In this document: piece by piece, positions 1-7,822 of the stretch
Layout of the letters: the number at the start of each line of letters is the position of its first letter
How positions within the stretch are numbered: position 1 is the first letter of the stretch
NCBI RefSeq assembly: GCF_016598485.1
Contig: NZ_JAEMUW010000003.1
Location: forward strand, 1 to 64,000
Source of the DNA: Micromonospora coerulea
GTDB lineage: Bacteria > Actinomycetota > Actinomycetes > Mycobacteriales > Micromonosporaceae
Direction of reading: 5' to 3'
DNA length: 64,000 nt
Notes under the pieces: model-generated
Seen by the model: the letters and a program-made list of their open reading frames with translations, nothing else
Database searches by the model: none
What the model was told of the DNA's origin: nothing
Position numbers and translations under genes: made by a program

Positions 1-203
1 GCGCCGAGGCCCCTGCCGGTTGGACCATGTGATCCGCCAACGGATCCGCTACGCATCTCCGCCAGGTGATACGCGACAGGGGTCTAGAGGGCCTGTGTCT
101 AAGCGACGGCGCATCACCGTCGAAGCCAGCCAGCCAGCGAGCGTAGTCGATAGATCTATGGAACACTCGGATCATCGATCCGTCCTCTCGGCAAGGGGAT
201 GCC
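1..203. other. Intergenic region, left edge of window
   Basis: No convincing coding sequence is seen here. A purine-rich AAGGGGA about 6 bases before position 204 serves as the ribosome binding site of the next gene. Nothing else is recognised. Confidence 0.4.
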
Positions 204-1814
204 ATGTCGCTCCGTCGTATCGCGGCGATCGCGCTCGCACTAGCTGTCCTGGGTCCGATCGGGTCCGCCGCCTCCGCCGCCTCCGCCGCCTCCGCCGCAT
301 CGCCGTCGCCTTCCCTGTCGACAGTCTCGGTCAGCGCCGCCTCCGAGCCGATCTTCGGGCCGGCCCAGGCCATCTCAGTGGGTCCCTCCCCAACAGCTAC
401 CGCGATCGGTGACGTGACCGGCGACGGCCGGGCAGACGTGCTGCTCGGCATGCTGGTCCACGCCGACCCGTCCGACGTCTACGACCTCCTCGTCTTCGCG
501 CAGCAGGCTGACGGTTCGCTCGCGTCACCGGTCCGATACCAGACGGGGCTCAGCTCCAGCGACCGGGCGGGCATGGGCGTCACGGTGCTCGACGCCAACG
601 GCGACGGGCGGCGAGACGTGGCGCTGGCTACCAAGGCCGGTGTGCAGGTCCTGACGCAGACCACGGAGGGGCGGCTGGCGATCCGTGGGCTGCTTGCGGG
701 CACGGCAGGCGCTGAGTACATCGCCGCTGCCGACATGGATCGTGACGGCGACGAGGACCTGGTGGTCAACGGTGAGGCGGGAACGATGCTGCTGCGCCAG
801 GAATCCTCGGGTGTCTTCGTACTGTCCGTCGTGGGGCCGGAGTGGGTATACGCCCTGGCGGTCGGCGACGTGGACGGCGATGGCTGGCGGGACATCGCCC
901 TCAGCGGTAGGGAGACGGACGTCCTCGTCTACCACCGCACCACCACCGGGTGGAGGCGCACCGCCCACACCCCGATCGAGGACTACTGGGGGATTCACGA
1001 GGGTATTGAGATCGCCGACGTCACCGGCGACGGCCGCGCGGACGTGGCGGTCACTGACAGCGGCAACCGCCCGGGGGCCCTGCTCAACGTCTTCCGCCAG
1101 ACGGCCACCGGCACGCTGGCCGCCCCGGTCGTCTACAGCACGCCGGACATCCCGCAGCCCGTCAAGGCGGCCGACCTGAACGGGGACGGGCGCAAGGACC
1201 TGGTCATCGCGCACGGCGGCTGGCAGCAGGTCACTGCGCTCCTGCAGCAGTCCGACGGCACGCTCGGATCCCCGATCTCCCACCCCGTTCCCTACGCCAC
1301 CCATTACCACAGCCAGGGTCTCGCACTAGGGGACATCGATGGTGACAAGCGCGTCGACGCCGTACTCGCCGACCAGCAGAACAACCTGGTCGTGCTGCGC
1401 AACATCCATCGAGCCGCATCGACCATCGCCTTCCTCGCCCGGGTCAACAACCGCTATGTCACGGCCGAAAGCGCCGGCGCCAAGCCGTTGATCGCCAACC
1501 GGACGGCGATCGGGCTGTGGGAGCAGTTCGACATGATCGACGCGGGCAACGGGTTCATCAGTCTGCGCTCGCGTTCCAACGGCAAGTACGTGACCGCGGA
1601 GAGCGCGGGTGCCCAACCCCTGATCGCCAACCGGACCGCGGTCGGCTCCTGGGAGAAGTTCAAAGTCATCTACAACTCGGACGGCAGCATCAGCCTGCGG
1701 GCCAACGTCAACGGCAAGTACGTGACGGCCGAGAAGGCGGGCGCCTACCCGCTGATCGCCAACCGCACCGCGATCGGGCTGTGGGAGAAATTCGACATCC
1801 ATGCCGTCCCCTAG
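204..1814 (+). CDS. Secreted FG-GAP/VCBS beta-propeller protein with C-terminal fascin-like beta-trefoil
   Basis: 536 residues. The N-terminus is a Sec signal peptide (MSLRRIAAIALALAVLGPIG then an Ala/Ser triplet repeat), so the product is exported. Residues of about 65-400 carry seven FG-GAP/VCBS-type motifs with calcium-binding-like DxxGDGxxD cores (DVTGDGRAD, DANGDGRRD, DMDRDGDED, DVDGDGWRD, DVTGDGRAD, DLNGDGRKD, DIDGDKRVD), the number expected for one seven-bladed propeller. Residues of about 410-536 contain three near-identical units of roughly 45 residues built on (R/K)YVTAE(S/K)AGA.PLIANRTA(I/V)G.WE.F, which is the fascin/actin-crosslinking-like trefoil pattern seen in extracellular carbohydrate-binding modules. 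The ATG at 204 is preceded by AAGGGGA. A substrate or adhesin role is inferred only from domain type; no catalytic domain is visible. A related FG-GAP gene lies on the other side of a degraded island at 4492-5550. Confidence 0.85.
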   Translation: MSLRRIAAIALALAVLGPIGSAASAASAASAASPSPSLSTVSVSAASEPIFGPAQAISVGPSPTATAIGDVTGDGRADVLLGMLVHADPSDVYDLLVFAQQADGSLASPVRYQTGLSSSDRAGMGVTVLDANGDGRRDVALATKAGVQVLTQTTEGRLAIRGLLAGTAGAEYIAAADMDRDGDEDLVVNGEAGTMLLRQESSGVFVLSVVGPEWVYALAVGDVDGDGWRDIALSGRETDVLVYHRTTTGWRRTAHTPIEDYWGIHEGIEIADVTGDGRADVAVTDSGNRPGALLNVFRQTATGTLAAPVVYSTPDIPQPVKAADLNGDGRKDLVIAHGGWQQVTALLQQSDGTLGSPISHPVPYATHYHSQGLALGDIDGDKRVDAVLADQQNNLVVLRNIHRAASTIAFLARVNNRYVTAESAGAKPLIANRTAIGLWEQFDMIDAGNGFISLRSRSNGKYVTAESAGAQPLIANRTAVGSWEKFKVIYNSDGSISLRANVNGKYVTAEKAGAYPLIANRTAIGLWEKFDIHAVP

Positions 1815-1889
1815 ATGGCACCGCGGCGATGTCGGAGCTCGGCGCTGTCGTGGGTTTCAAGCCTCGGCGGCATCGGGCCGCTCGATCGT

Positions 1890-2110
1890 CGCGCACCGGT
1901 GCTCTCAAAAAGCCCAGGCGGGTCGACGGCCTTCAACGACAAGCTCCGCGAATGGGAGGACTACTACAACTACCATCGCCCCCCGGCGGCCTCGGCGGCC
2001 AGACCCCCTACGAACGCCTCAAGCAGAAGCGCGTACCGCAGCTGCTGGACGATGTGCAGCTCTGCTCGCTCCTGATCGATGCAGCGGGCGTCGTGCTCCA
2101 TCCCGAGGAC
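1890..2110 (+). pseudogene. IS481/IS3-type transposase C-terminal remnant, frameshifted
   Basis: Frame 3 of the + strand reads FNDKLREWEDYYNYHRPP from about 1930. After a one-base loss in the run of Cs near 1978-1984, frame 2 continues GGLGGQTPYERLKQKR. Joined, this is the very characteristic C-terminal end of the rve integrase core of IS481-type transposases (WxxYYNxxRPHxxLGGxTPxExL). The N-terminal helix-turn-helix and the DDE residues before the final Glu region are absent, and no terminal inverted repeats are seen. It is a dead fragment and marks past insertion activity. Confidence 0.75.
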
Positions 2111-2371
2111 CTCACCCAGGCGGCAGCCCTGCCTGGCGCACAACCACATTGCCGCCGGTAGCGGGTTGTCACGGCGTCAAGGCGGCCCGCAAAGCGGGCC
2201 GCGCCGACCCGGCCCCGGCCTGCTGGCGACCTCCGGCCGGCATCGGCCGGGCCGGCCGGCCACGCTGACGGACGACAAGACCTTGAAGACCTGGGGCTCC
2301 GCCCCGAACCCCGACCCTCCTCAGAGATCAGCCGGGAGCGGATCACCTCGCCGGGCACCACAAGGGCGACC
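2111..2371. other. Non-coding debris between the transposase remnant and a hairpin
   Basis: This stretch contains short inverted G/C motifs (GGCCGGCC/GGCCGGCCGG repeats around 2225-2262) but no supported reading frame. I see no gene here. Confidence 0.4.
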
Positions 2372-2400
2372 AGCATCCCCGGACCCCGTCCGGGGATGCT
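2372..2400. terminator. Perfect 13-bp hairpin
   Basis: AGCATCCCCGGAC and GTCCGGGGATGCT form perfect arms around a CCC loop. It sits just beyond the 3' end of the truncated aldo/keto reductase gene (minus strand, stop at 2428) and could be its terminator. There is no U tract, as is usual in these genomes. Confidence 0.6.
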
Positions 2401-2427
2401 GGACGGCCGACGAGGAGATTCGCGTGA

Positions 2428-2960
2428 CTAGGCGGCGGCGCGTTCGGCGAGTGGGCGGCGACGCAGTGCCGTGTCGGTCAGTGAGCGTGGGGCCGAGGCA
2501 GCGTGGGGGTTGAACCGGTTGGTGCCAGGTGGCACGATCTCGTCGATCCGGTCGAGGGTCGCATCGTCCAGAGTGAGCGCGGCGCCCTTGAGGAGATCCT
2601 CCAGCTGCTGCATGGTCCGCGGTCCGATGATCGCCGAGGTGACGGCGGGGTGAGCCACAGTGAAGGCCACGGCCAGCTGTGGGAGGGTACAGCCGATGCT
2701 TGCCGCGAGTTCGACGAGCTGTTCGACGGCGTCGAGCTTGGCTGCGGTCTCCGCGTTCGCGGGATCGAACAGTTCCGGCCGGATTGTGGCACGGCCGGTT
2801 GACAGGTCGATGGGCTGGTCCTTGCGATACTTGCCGGTGAGGAACCCGAAGGCCAGTGGGCTCCAGACCAGTACCCCCATTCCGTAGCGCTGGCAGACGG
2901 GCAGGAGCGAGGTCTCGATTCCGCGGGCCAGGATCGAATATCCATCCTTCACATCGCGGT
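2428..2960 (-). pseudogene. Aldo/keto reductase, 5'-truncated
   Basis: The minus strand reads YSILARGIETSLLPVCQRYG, then GMGVLVWSPLAFGFLTGKYR, and continues to about 170 residues. This is the C-terminal half of the NADPH-dependent aldo/keto reductase family, including the W-S-P-L-x-x-G-x-L-T-G-K segment and the cofactor-binding IIGPRTMQQLEDLLKGA region. The N-terminal half with the catalytic Asp/Tyr/Lys/His tetrad is missing. The open frame runs upstream to 3141, but that extension shows no homology and crosses the promoter and start of the acetyltransferase on the other strand, so it is junk joined at about 2945-3000. The gene should be inactive. Confidence 0.8.
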
Positions 2961-3052
2961 CATCAACGACTGGCTCCTGACCCCACTTTGAGGCAGGCCC
3001 TAGACGATCATGGCGTGCCCCGCCTCCGGTCCATCCTGGCGAGGAAGGGGAC

Positions 3053-3607
3053 ATGCCCGCCTGGGACGATGGTCGGGTGAACATCACCCGACTCGTTACC
3101 TCGGAGAATGTGCCGGCCTTGGCCGAGCTGCTCCGCGTCAACCGTGAGTTTCTCGCGCCGTGGGACCCGATCCGGAGCGAGGACTACTTCACGGCAAACG
3201 GCCAGCACGCCGTCATCGAAGCCGATCTCCAGCAGCACGAGCAGGGATCGAAGCTGCCCCACGTCATCCTCGACGACGCCGGTCGCGTGATCGGCCGCAT
3301 CACGCTCAACGGCATAGTGCGTGGCCCTTTCCAGTCATGCTCCATGGGCTACTGGGTAAGCGCCAGCCACAATGGCCGAGGGTTCGCGACCAGGGCGGTG
3401 CACGGGATCGTGCGGGTGGCCTTCGAGGAGTTGGGGCTGCATCGGATGCAGGCAGAGACCCTGTTGCACAACGTCAGATCGCAGCGGGTGCTGGAACGCA
3501 ACGGGTTCATGCAGTTCGGCATGGCGCCGGAGTACCTCAACATCGCCGGCCGGTGGCAGGATCACGCCATGTACCAGGTGGTGAAGCCGTCGCCGGCAAC
3601 CGGCTGA
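3053..3607 (+). CDS. GNAT N-acetyltransferase, RimJ/RimL type
   Basis: 184 residues from ATG, or 176 from the in-frame GTG at 3077 that starts VNITRLVTSENVP. The sequence shows the RimJ/L layout: an N-terminal strand pair, a central substrate strand, the acetyl-CoA-binding segment WVSASHNGRGFATRAVHGIV (Q/RxxGxG/A variant), then the motif-B end in LHRMQAETLLHNVRSQRVLERNGF, where the N-x-x-S-x-x-x-L-E-(K/R)-x-G-F pattern is diagnostic. The family acetylates N-terminal amines of ribosomal proteins or small-molecule amines; the substrate here is unknown. It is intact although it lies inside a cluster of broken genes, so it may have arrived with them. Confidence 0.85.
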   Translation: MPAWDDGRVNITRLVTSENVPALAELLRVNREFLAPWDPIRSEDYFTANGQHAVIEADLQQHEQGSKLPHVILDDAGRVIGRITLNGIVRGPFQSCSMGYWVSASHNGRGFATRAVHGIVRVAFEELGLHRMQAETLLHNVRSQRVLERNGFMQFGMAPEYLNIAGRWQDHAMYQVVKPSPATG

Positions 3608-3727
3608 ACGCCATCGCCCCACCGCAGTGCGCTGAAGCCGCGCCTTGCGATCACGGTGCCCGGTGTTCGCTGACACCTACCGTGCCAGCCGTCGGCGCAG
3701 TGTCACGCGGGTCCTGATACCGATCTG

Positions 3728-4215
3728 TCACGCAGGTCCCGAGACCAGACAGCCCGGCTGCCGGGGAGTGGACGCTCCTATTTCCGGTCGGTCACCGCTC
3801 AGCACCGACAGCAGCGTCTTGGCTTCCCCGGGCGTCAGCGCGCGCCGCTCGGCCCGGCCGAGGGCCGGAGGCTTGGCCGCCTTGGCGACGTTGCGCGCCA
3901 CCAGGTCCATCCGCTCAGCGTCGGCCAAGGCGACCCGCAGGACCGCGTGCACCTTGATGATCCTGGCCGGCGCCAGCTTGCCCCGCAGCCCGGTCAGGAA
4001 CCGCTGTACGTCCCGAGGCGGTCAGCCGATCGAGCTTCACCCGGCCCAAGCCGGGCACCAGGTGCTTGCTCACGGCCAGGCGGTAGCGCACCAGCGTTGA
4101 CGGCCGAGTGCCGTCGTGCGCCTTCACGTCCCGCAGCCACTCGGTCAACCAGGCTTCCAGAGGCCTGGCCGGTCCGGCGACTGCCCGACGAGGAGATCCG
4201 CTGAACAGCACACCA
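3728..4215 (-). pseudogene. Tyrosine-type phage integrase, frameshifted and lacking the catalytic domain
   Basis: On the minus strand one frame gives LEAWLTEWLRDVKAHDG then RPSTLVRYRLAVSKHLVPGL, the SAM-like core-binding domain of actinophage/ICE integrases. Near 4015 the frame shifts by one base and homology resumes as RDVQRFLTGLRGKLAPARII followed by KVHAVLRVALADAERMDLVA. The reading frame stops around 3728, just after the linker (RRALTPGEAKTLLSVLSGDR). The catalytic R-H-x-x-R-Y domain is therefore absent. Integrases sit at the edge of integrated elements, so this supports a decayed integrated element in this interval. No att site or tRNA is seen next to it. Confidence 0.75.
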
Positions 4216-4219
4216 GCCC

Positions 4220-4414
4220 TCAGGTGTTGAGGTGATCTGACACCTGGCCTGCTGACTCGTCCAGCCAGCGGCGATACCAACGGGCGAATCCGAGCGGCAC
4301 TCCGTCGTCGTCGAAGAGCGGCCGGAATCCGCCAATGGCAGTTGTGTCGTCGGCCCACATTTGACCCCGCGCTGGGCCGCTGACCACCAGAGCCTCCGGG
4401 TACGCGCAGCCCAC
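4220..4414 (-). pseudogene. SUKH (SMI1/KNR4)-like protein, C-terminal fragment
   Basis: The minus frame reads GQMWADDTTAIGGFRPLFDD then GVPLGFARWYRRWLDES. This resembles the end of SMI1/KNR4 (SUKH) domains, which close with G.(V/M)WADD...(F/L)..WY..WLD. SUKH proteins often act as immunity proteins to contact-dependent toxins. Only about 60 residues remain, no start signal is convincing, and the integrase remnant begins directly downstream, so I read it as a truncated relic. The family call is from pattern recall and is moderate. Confidence 0.5.
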
Positions 4415-4491
4415 GCGCCGTTATCAGCGGCTGAGGTTCGATGGCTGACCAGGCTGGGGCACGCCCCCGAGTGGTGGCGCGCCCCAGCAGG

Positions 4492-5550
4492 TCAGACCAG
4501 TCGCTGGGCGCGGGTCGTGGTCACCGTCGCGGTGCCGGTCGTGGACAGGCCGGAGATCAGGTACGCCCGGTAGGTGCCGTCCGTCATCACGGCCCAGAGG
4601 TCCGGGGTGCCGTCGAGGTTGATGTCGGCGGCCTCGAGCGTGCCGATCGCGACGCCGGTGTTCCAGTTCGCCGCCACCTGGTACTGGGTGTTGGTCAGCG
4701 TGCCGGTGCCGTCACCGTTGTCGACCATGGTGACCCCGGTCCACAGGTAGAGGTCACCCGTGGTGGCGTTGCGCAGGAAGAGCCCGACGCCGGAGGCGGT
4801 CTCGGTGCTGGCGATGGTCCAGTTCTGCCAGTCGGTGCCGCCGGTCGGGGTGGGGTTGGTCAGGGCGGTGGTGTTGTAGTACAGGCCGGGAGCCGCGCCG
4901 TTGAAGTGGTAGTTGAGGCGGTAGCCGTTGGTGGCGTCACCCGCGATGCCGATCAGGTCCGGGATGACGGTGTCGACGCCGCGGGCATCGAAGGCGCTGG
5001 CCAGCTGCAGCGGGCTGTTGCCGTTGGCGTCGAGCATGAGGTCGGCCATGATCGAGAACTGGTTGCCGCTGAGCGCCGGGTCGGTCATCGTGCCGTCCCC
5101 GGCGCCGACGATGACGCCGCCGTTTCCGGCCGAGACACCGGTCGGGTAGTAGTCCAGGAAGTCCTGGCGGTCGTAGCCGGTGAAGCGCCCGGTGAAAACC
5201 TGGGCCCCGTCGAAGTCGGTCGGGGCGTTGATCCCGGTGACGCCGTTGCCGCGCAGGCCGATGTTGGTGGCCGTCTGCACCTGGCCGGTGCCGACGCCGG
5301 TCTTGCGGGACTTCACCCCGAGCGCCGACCAGACGCCCGAGCCGAGCCCGGTGCCCGGGCCGCCGACGGCGACCAGGTCGGGGACGCCATCGCCGTTGAG
5401 GTCCTTGTCGACCGGGCCGGTGGTGACGGTGGGCGTGGTCTGCGGCATCGCCGCCGCCTGAGCCGGAAGGGCCGGGGCGAGCGCGGTCAGCGCGAGCGCC
5501 ACCGGCGCAGTCCAGGCGAGCAGGCGACGGGAACTGAAGGAACTTGTCAT
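4492..5550 (-). CDS. Secreted FG-GAP/VCBS repeat protein
   Basis: 352 residues. The N-terminus (MTSSFSSRRLLAWTAPVALA, then LTALAPALPAQAAA) is a Sec signal peptide with an AxA cleavage site. The mature part contains FG-GAP-like elements (DLNGDGVPDLVAVGGPG near residue 50 and DINLDGTPDLWAVMTDG near 325) and intervening propeller-like strands with repeated G-D-A-T-(N/G)-(G/D)-(Y/L) turns, so it probably folds as an extracellular beta-propeller. GGGGGA precedes the ATG by 5 bases. No enzyme motif is visible. It may form a pair with the membrane protein encoded just upstream on the same strand (5647-6207). Confidence 0.8.
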   Translation of the reverse strand: MTSSFSSRRLLAWTAPVALALTALAPALPAQAAAMPQTTPTVTTGPVDKDLNGDGVPDLVAVGGPGTGLGSGVWSALGVKSRKTGVGTGQVQTATNIGLRGNGVTGINAPTDFDGAQVFTGRFTGYDRQDFLDYYPTGVSAGNGGVIVGAGDGTMTDPALSGNQFSIMADLMLDANGNSPLQLASAFDARGVDTVIPDLIGIAGDATNGYRLNYHFNGAAPGLYYNTTALTNPTPTGGTDWQNWTIASTETASGVGLFLRNATTGDLYLWTGVTMVDNGDGTGTLTNTQYQVAANWNTGVAIGTLEAADINLDGTPDLWAVMTDGTYRAYLISGLSTTGTATVTTTRAQRLV

Positions 5551-5646
5551 GGATTCCCCCGTGCTATGAGGAGTTTGCCGCTCGGACGGTACTGGATGCC
5601 GGCAACGGCCACGGCCCCGTGCTGCCCGGCTTCGGGGATCTGCGGA

Positions 5647-6207
5647 TCAGGCACCCTGGTTGCCGTCGCGACGCCGCCAGGTCGCCGTCATCACCAGGAT
5701 CACGACGCCGGCCGGCAGGGCGGCGATCAGCAGGCCCCGCCACTGCTCCAGCCACAGGCGGGCGGTGAGCCGGGCCTCCGGTGCCCGGGTCACGGCGTAC
5801 TGACCGGACGGGCCGGGGTCGAGCCGGCACGAGAACGCGTACCGGCCGGGGGTCGGGGCGTTGAGGCTCGCCAGCCAGGTCCATCGCGTGTCGTCGGTGG
5901 CGACCTCGGTCCACTCGACGACCCGGTTCGGCGCGGCCATCGGCACCGCCCGCCCGTCGGGGCCCGTCGCCGCGCAGCGATCGAGGTCGGGTGCGCCGAT
6001 GGGCCGGGTGGCCCAGACGGCGTACCGGCCGGCGCGGTCGACGTCGACGGTGAACCCGTCGTACCGGGGGCCGGCGACGCGCAGAGGGAGCGATGTGGGT
6101 TCGGCCCGGGGTGAGATCGCCCGCCGTACCGCCGGGACCGTGGCCGTCAGGCCCAGGCAGCCGAGCAGCGCGAGGACTCCCGCCAACGCGTACCAGAGCC
6201 GGCGCAT
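5647..6207 (-). CDS. Membrane protein with two terminal helices and an extracytoplasmic beta-rich domain
   Basis: 186 residues. A hydrophobic segment at residues 5-28 and a second at about 158-177 (LLIAALPAGVVILVMTA) bracket a domain of about 125 residues rich in alternating hydrophobic strands (YDGFTVDVDRAGRYAVWATR, PGRYAFSCRLD). The G-R-Y-x-V/F and W-x-W-L-A patterns resemble small jelly-roll sensor domains of actinobacterial membrane proteins. The basic C-terminus (WRRRDG) would be cytoplasmic. It lies 96 bases upstream of the secreted FG-GAP gene on the same strand. No specific function is recognised. Confidence 0.7.
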   Translation of the reverse strand: MRRLWYALAGVLALLGCLGLTATVPAVRRAISPRAEPTSLPLRVAGPRYDGFTVDVDRAGRYAVWATRPIGAPDLDRCAATGPDGRAVPMAAPNRVVEWTEVATDDTRWTWLASLNAPTPGRYAFSCRLDPGPSGQYAVTRAPEARLTARLWLEQWRGLLIAALPAGVVILVMTATWRRRDGNQGA

Positions 6208-6323
6208 CGTCAGTCGGGCTGGCGGCGACGGGGACGCCTGCGCATGGACGAAGGATAGATCGGTGGTCGCCGTGCCCGCCGACCCGTGGCCGCGGCGGCC
6301 GGGTGGCAGGCTAGCGTCGGGGC

Positions 6324-7301
6324 GTGACCACCGGATCCCCGCGCGTGCTGCCCGCCGAGAGCGGCATCGCCGAAGCCGCCGCCGTCCTCCGCGCCGGAGG
6401 GCTGGTCGCCTTCCCCACCGAGACGGTCTACGGGCTGGGCGCGAACGCGCTCGACGCCCGAGCGGCGGCGCGGATCTTCGAGGCGAAGGCCCGGCCCAGC
6501 TTCGACCCGCTGATCACCCATCTGGCCGACGCGGCAGACCTGCCCGGGCTGATCGGTGCGGTGCCGCCGGCGGTCGCTGCGCTGGTCGAGCGGTTCTGGC
6601 CCGGTCCGCTCACCCTCATCGTGGACCGGCCGGCGGTGATCCCGCCGATCGTCACGTCCGGTCTGGACACCATGGCGGTCCGGGTGCCGGACGAGGCCGC
6701 CGCCCGCGCGCTGATCGCCGCGGCCGGGGTGCCGGTGGCCGCGCCGAGCGCCAACCGTTTCGGGCAGCTCAGCCCCACCCGCGCCGAGCATGTGGTGGCG
6801 GGGCTGGGCGGCGCGGTGGACGTGGTGCTCGACGGCGGTCCCACCCGGTGCGGCATCGAGTCGACCATCGTGGACGCGCGGGGCCCGCAGCCGGTGGTGC
6901 TCCGGCTCGGTGCGCTGCCGGTGGAGGCGCTGGTCGAGGCGGTCGGGCCGGTCACCGTACGCCCCGGCAGCTCCGGCCAGCCGGTGGCGCCGGGCACGCT
7001 GGCCGCGCACTACGCCCCGCGTACCCCGTTGATCGTCGGGGCGGCGGAGCCGGCGGCGGGCGACGGCGGGCGGCGGGGCCTGCTTGCCTACCGGCAGACC
7101 CCGGCGGTGGGCGACTGGGCGGCGGTGGAGGTGCTCTCCCCGGAGGGGGACCTGACCGTGGCGGCCGCGCGGCTCTTCGACGCCCTGCACCGGCTCGACG
7201 CCGCCGGGGTGACCGAGATCGTCGCCGAGCCGGTCCCGGACGTCGGGGTGGGTCGGGCGATCAACGACCGGCTGCGGCGGGCCGCCGCCACCTGGCACTG
7301 A
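6324..7301 (+). CDS. L-threonylcarbamoyladenylate synthase (Sua5 type)
   Basis: 325 residues from GTG. It makes threonylcarbamoyl-AMP from threonine, bicarbonate and ATP, the first step of the t6A37 modification of ANN-decoding tRNAs. The YrdC domain fills residues 10-200, with the conserved opening GGLVAFPTETVYGLGANA, KARPSFDPLITHL (the K-x-R-x-x-x-(N/D)-P-(L/I) motif), PGPLTLI, VAVRVPD-like VRVPDEA, and PSANRFGQLSPT. A C-terminal Sua5 domain (about 215-325) after the linker RPGSSGQPVAPGTLAAHYAP makes this the long Sua5 rather than the short TsaC form. It stands alone between divergent and convergent neighbours; it is not next to the prfA/atp region where actinobacteria usually keep the other copy, so it may be a second paralogue. 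Confidence 0.93.
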   Translation: MTTGSPRVLPAESGIAEAAAVLRAGGLVAFPTETVYGLGANALDARAAARIFEAKARPSFDPLITHLADAADLPGLIGAVPPAVAALVERFWPGPLTLIVDRPAVIPPIVTSGLDTMAVRVPDEAAARALIAAAGVPVAAPSANRFGQLSPTRAEHVVAGLGGAVDVVLDGGPTRCGIESTIVDARGPQPVVLRLGALPVEALVEAVGPVTVRPGSSGQPVAPGTLAAHYAPRTPLIVGAAEPAAGDGGRRGLLAYRQTPAVGDWAAVEVLSPEGDLTVAAARLFDALHRLDAAGVTEIVAEPVPDVGVGRAINDRLRRAAATWH

Positions 7302-7311
7302 CCGGGCGGCG

Positions 7312-7766
7312 TCACAGCGCCAGCGCGCCCACCACCTGGTCGCCGCTCAGCTCGCCGGTGCGCTGGAAGCCCAGCCGCTGGTAGAAGCGTTCCGGGCCGT
7401 GCTCGCCCGGCACCCAGGTGGTGATCAGCCGGGTGCCACCGCGCTGCCGCACCTCGGCGGCGAGCGACTCGACGGCGAACCGGCCGTACCCCCTGCCCTG
7501 CCGCCCGGCGTCGATGTTGAGCCGCCAGAGGCCGGAGCGGACGTCGGTGGGGTCGTCGTCGCGCCAGCGCACGTCGAAGAAGGCCATCAGGAAGCCCACC
7601 GGTTGGTCGCCGTCCACGATCAGCCGCGGCCAGGCGACGTCCGATTGGACGTAGCCTCGGCGAGCGACCGGGCGACCGGCGCGACCAGCCCTTCCTGGTC
7701 GGGTCGGACCGCGATCGCGCAGGCGGCCAGGACGTTGTCGGTGGTGATCGGTACGAGGCGGGGCAC
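7312..7766 (-). pseudogene. GNAT acetyltransferase with a one-base frameshift
   Basis: From GTG at 7766 the minus strand reads VPRLVPITTDNVLAACAIAV then RPDQEGLVAPVARSLAEA and stops early. In the next frame the homology continues without gap: YVQSDVAWPRLIVDGDQPVG, then FLMAFFDVRW, GLWRLNIDAGRQGRGYGRFA (acetyl-CoA site Q-G-R-G-Y-G) and ERFYQRLGFQRTGEL. Restoring one C in GAGGC-TAC near 7655 would give an unbroken protein of about 150 residues. The order of elements matches spermidine/spermine-type or streptothricin-type GNATs. It is either a recent pseudogene or an assembly error; both halves retain good coding character, which favours a very recent event. Confidence 0.8.
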
Positions 7767-7822
7767 CGGCCGCACGCTACCGGCCGGGCCGGCACCCGCT
7801 CCACCGCTTTACGGTCGCCCAC

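Noticed and set aside
264..300. Triplet repeat coding (Ser-Ala-Ala)n near the start of the FG-GAP protein, considered as a possible phase-variation tract
   Set aside because: The unit is 3 bases, so changes in number would keep the frame; it is just part of the signal peptide region.
2961..3141. N-terminal extension of the truncated aldo/keto reductase
   Set aside because: The extension has no similarity to the family and lies across the start of the acetyltransferase gene on the other strand.
6324..7301. Possible involvement of the Sua5-type gene in an antibiotic or hydrogenase maturation pathway (HypF-like YrdC)
   Set aside because: The protein has only the YrdC and Sua5 domains; HypF acylphosphatase and zinc-finger parts are absent, so tRNA t6A synthesis is the simpler reading.
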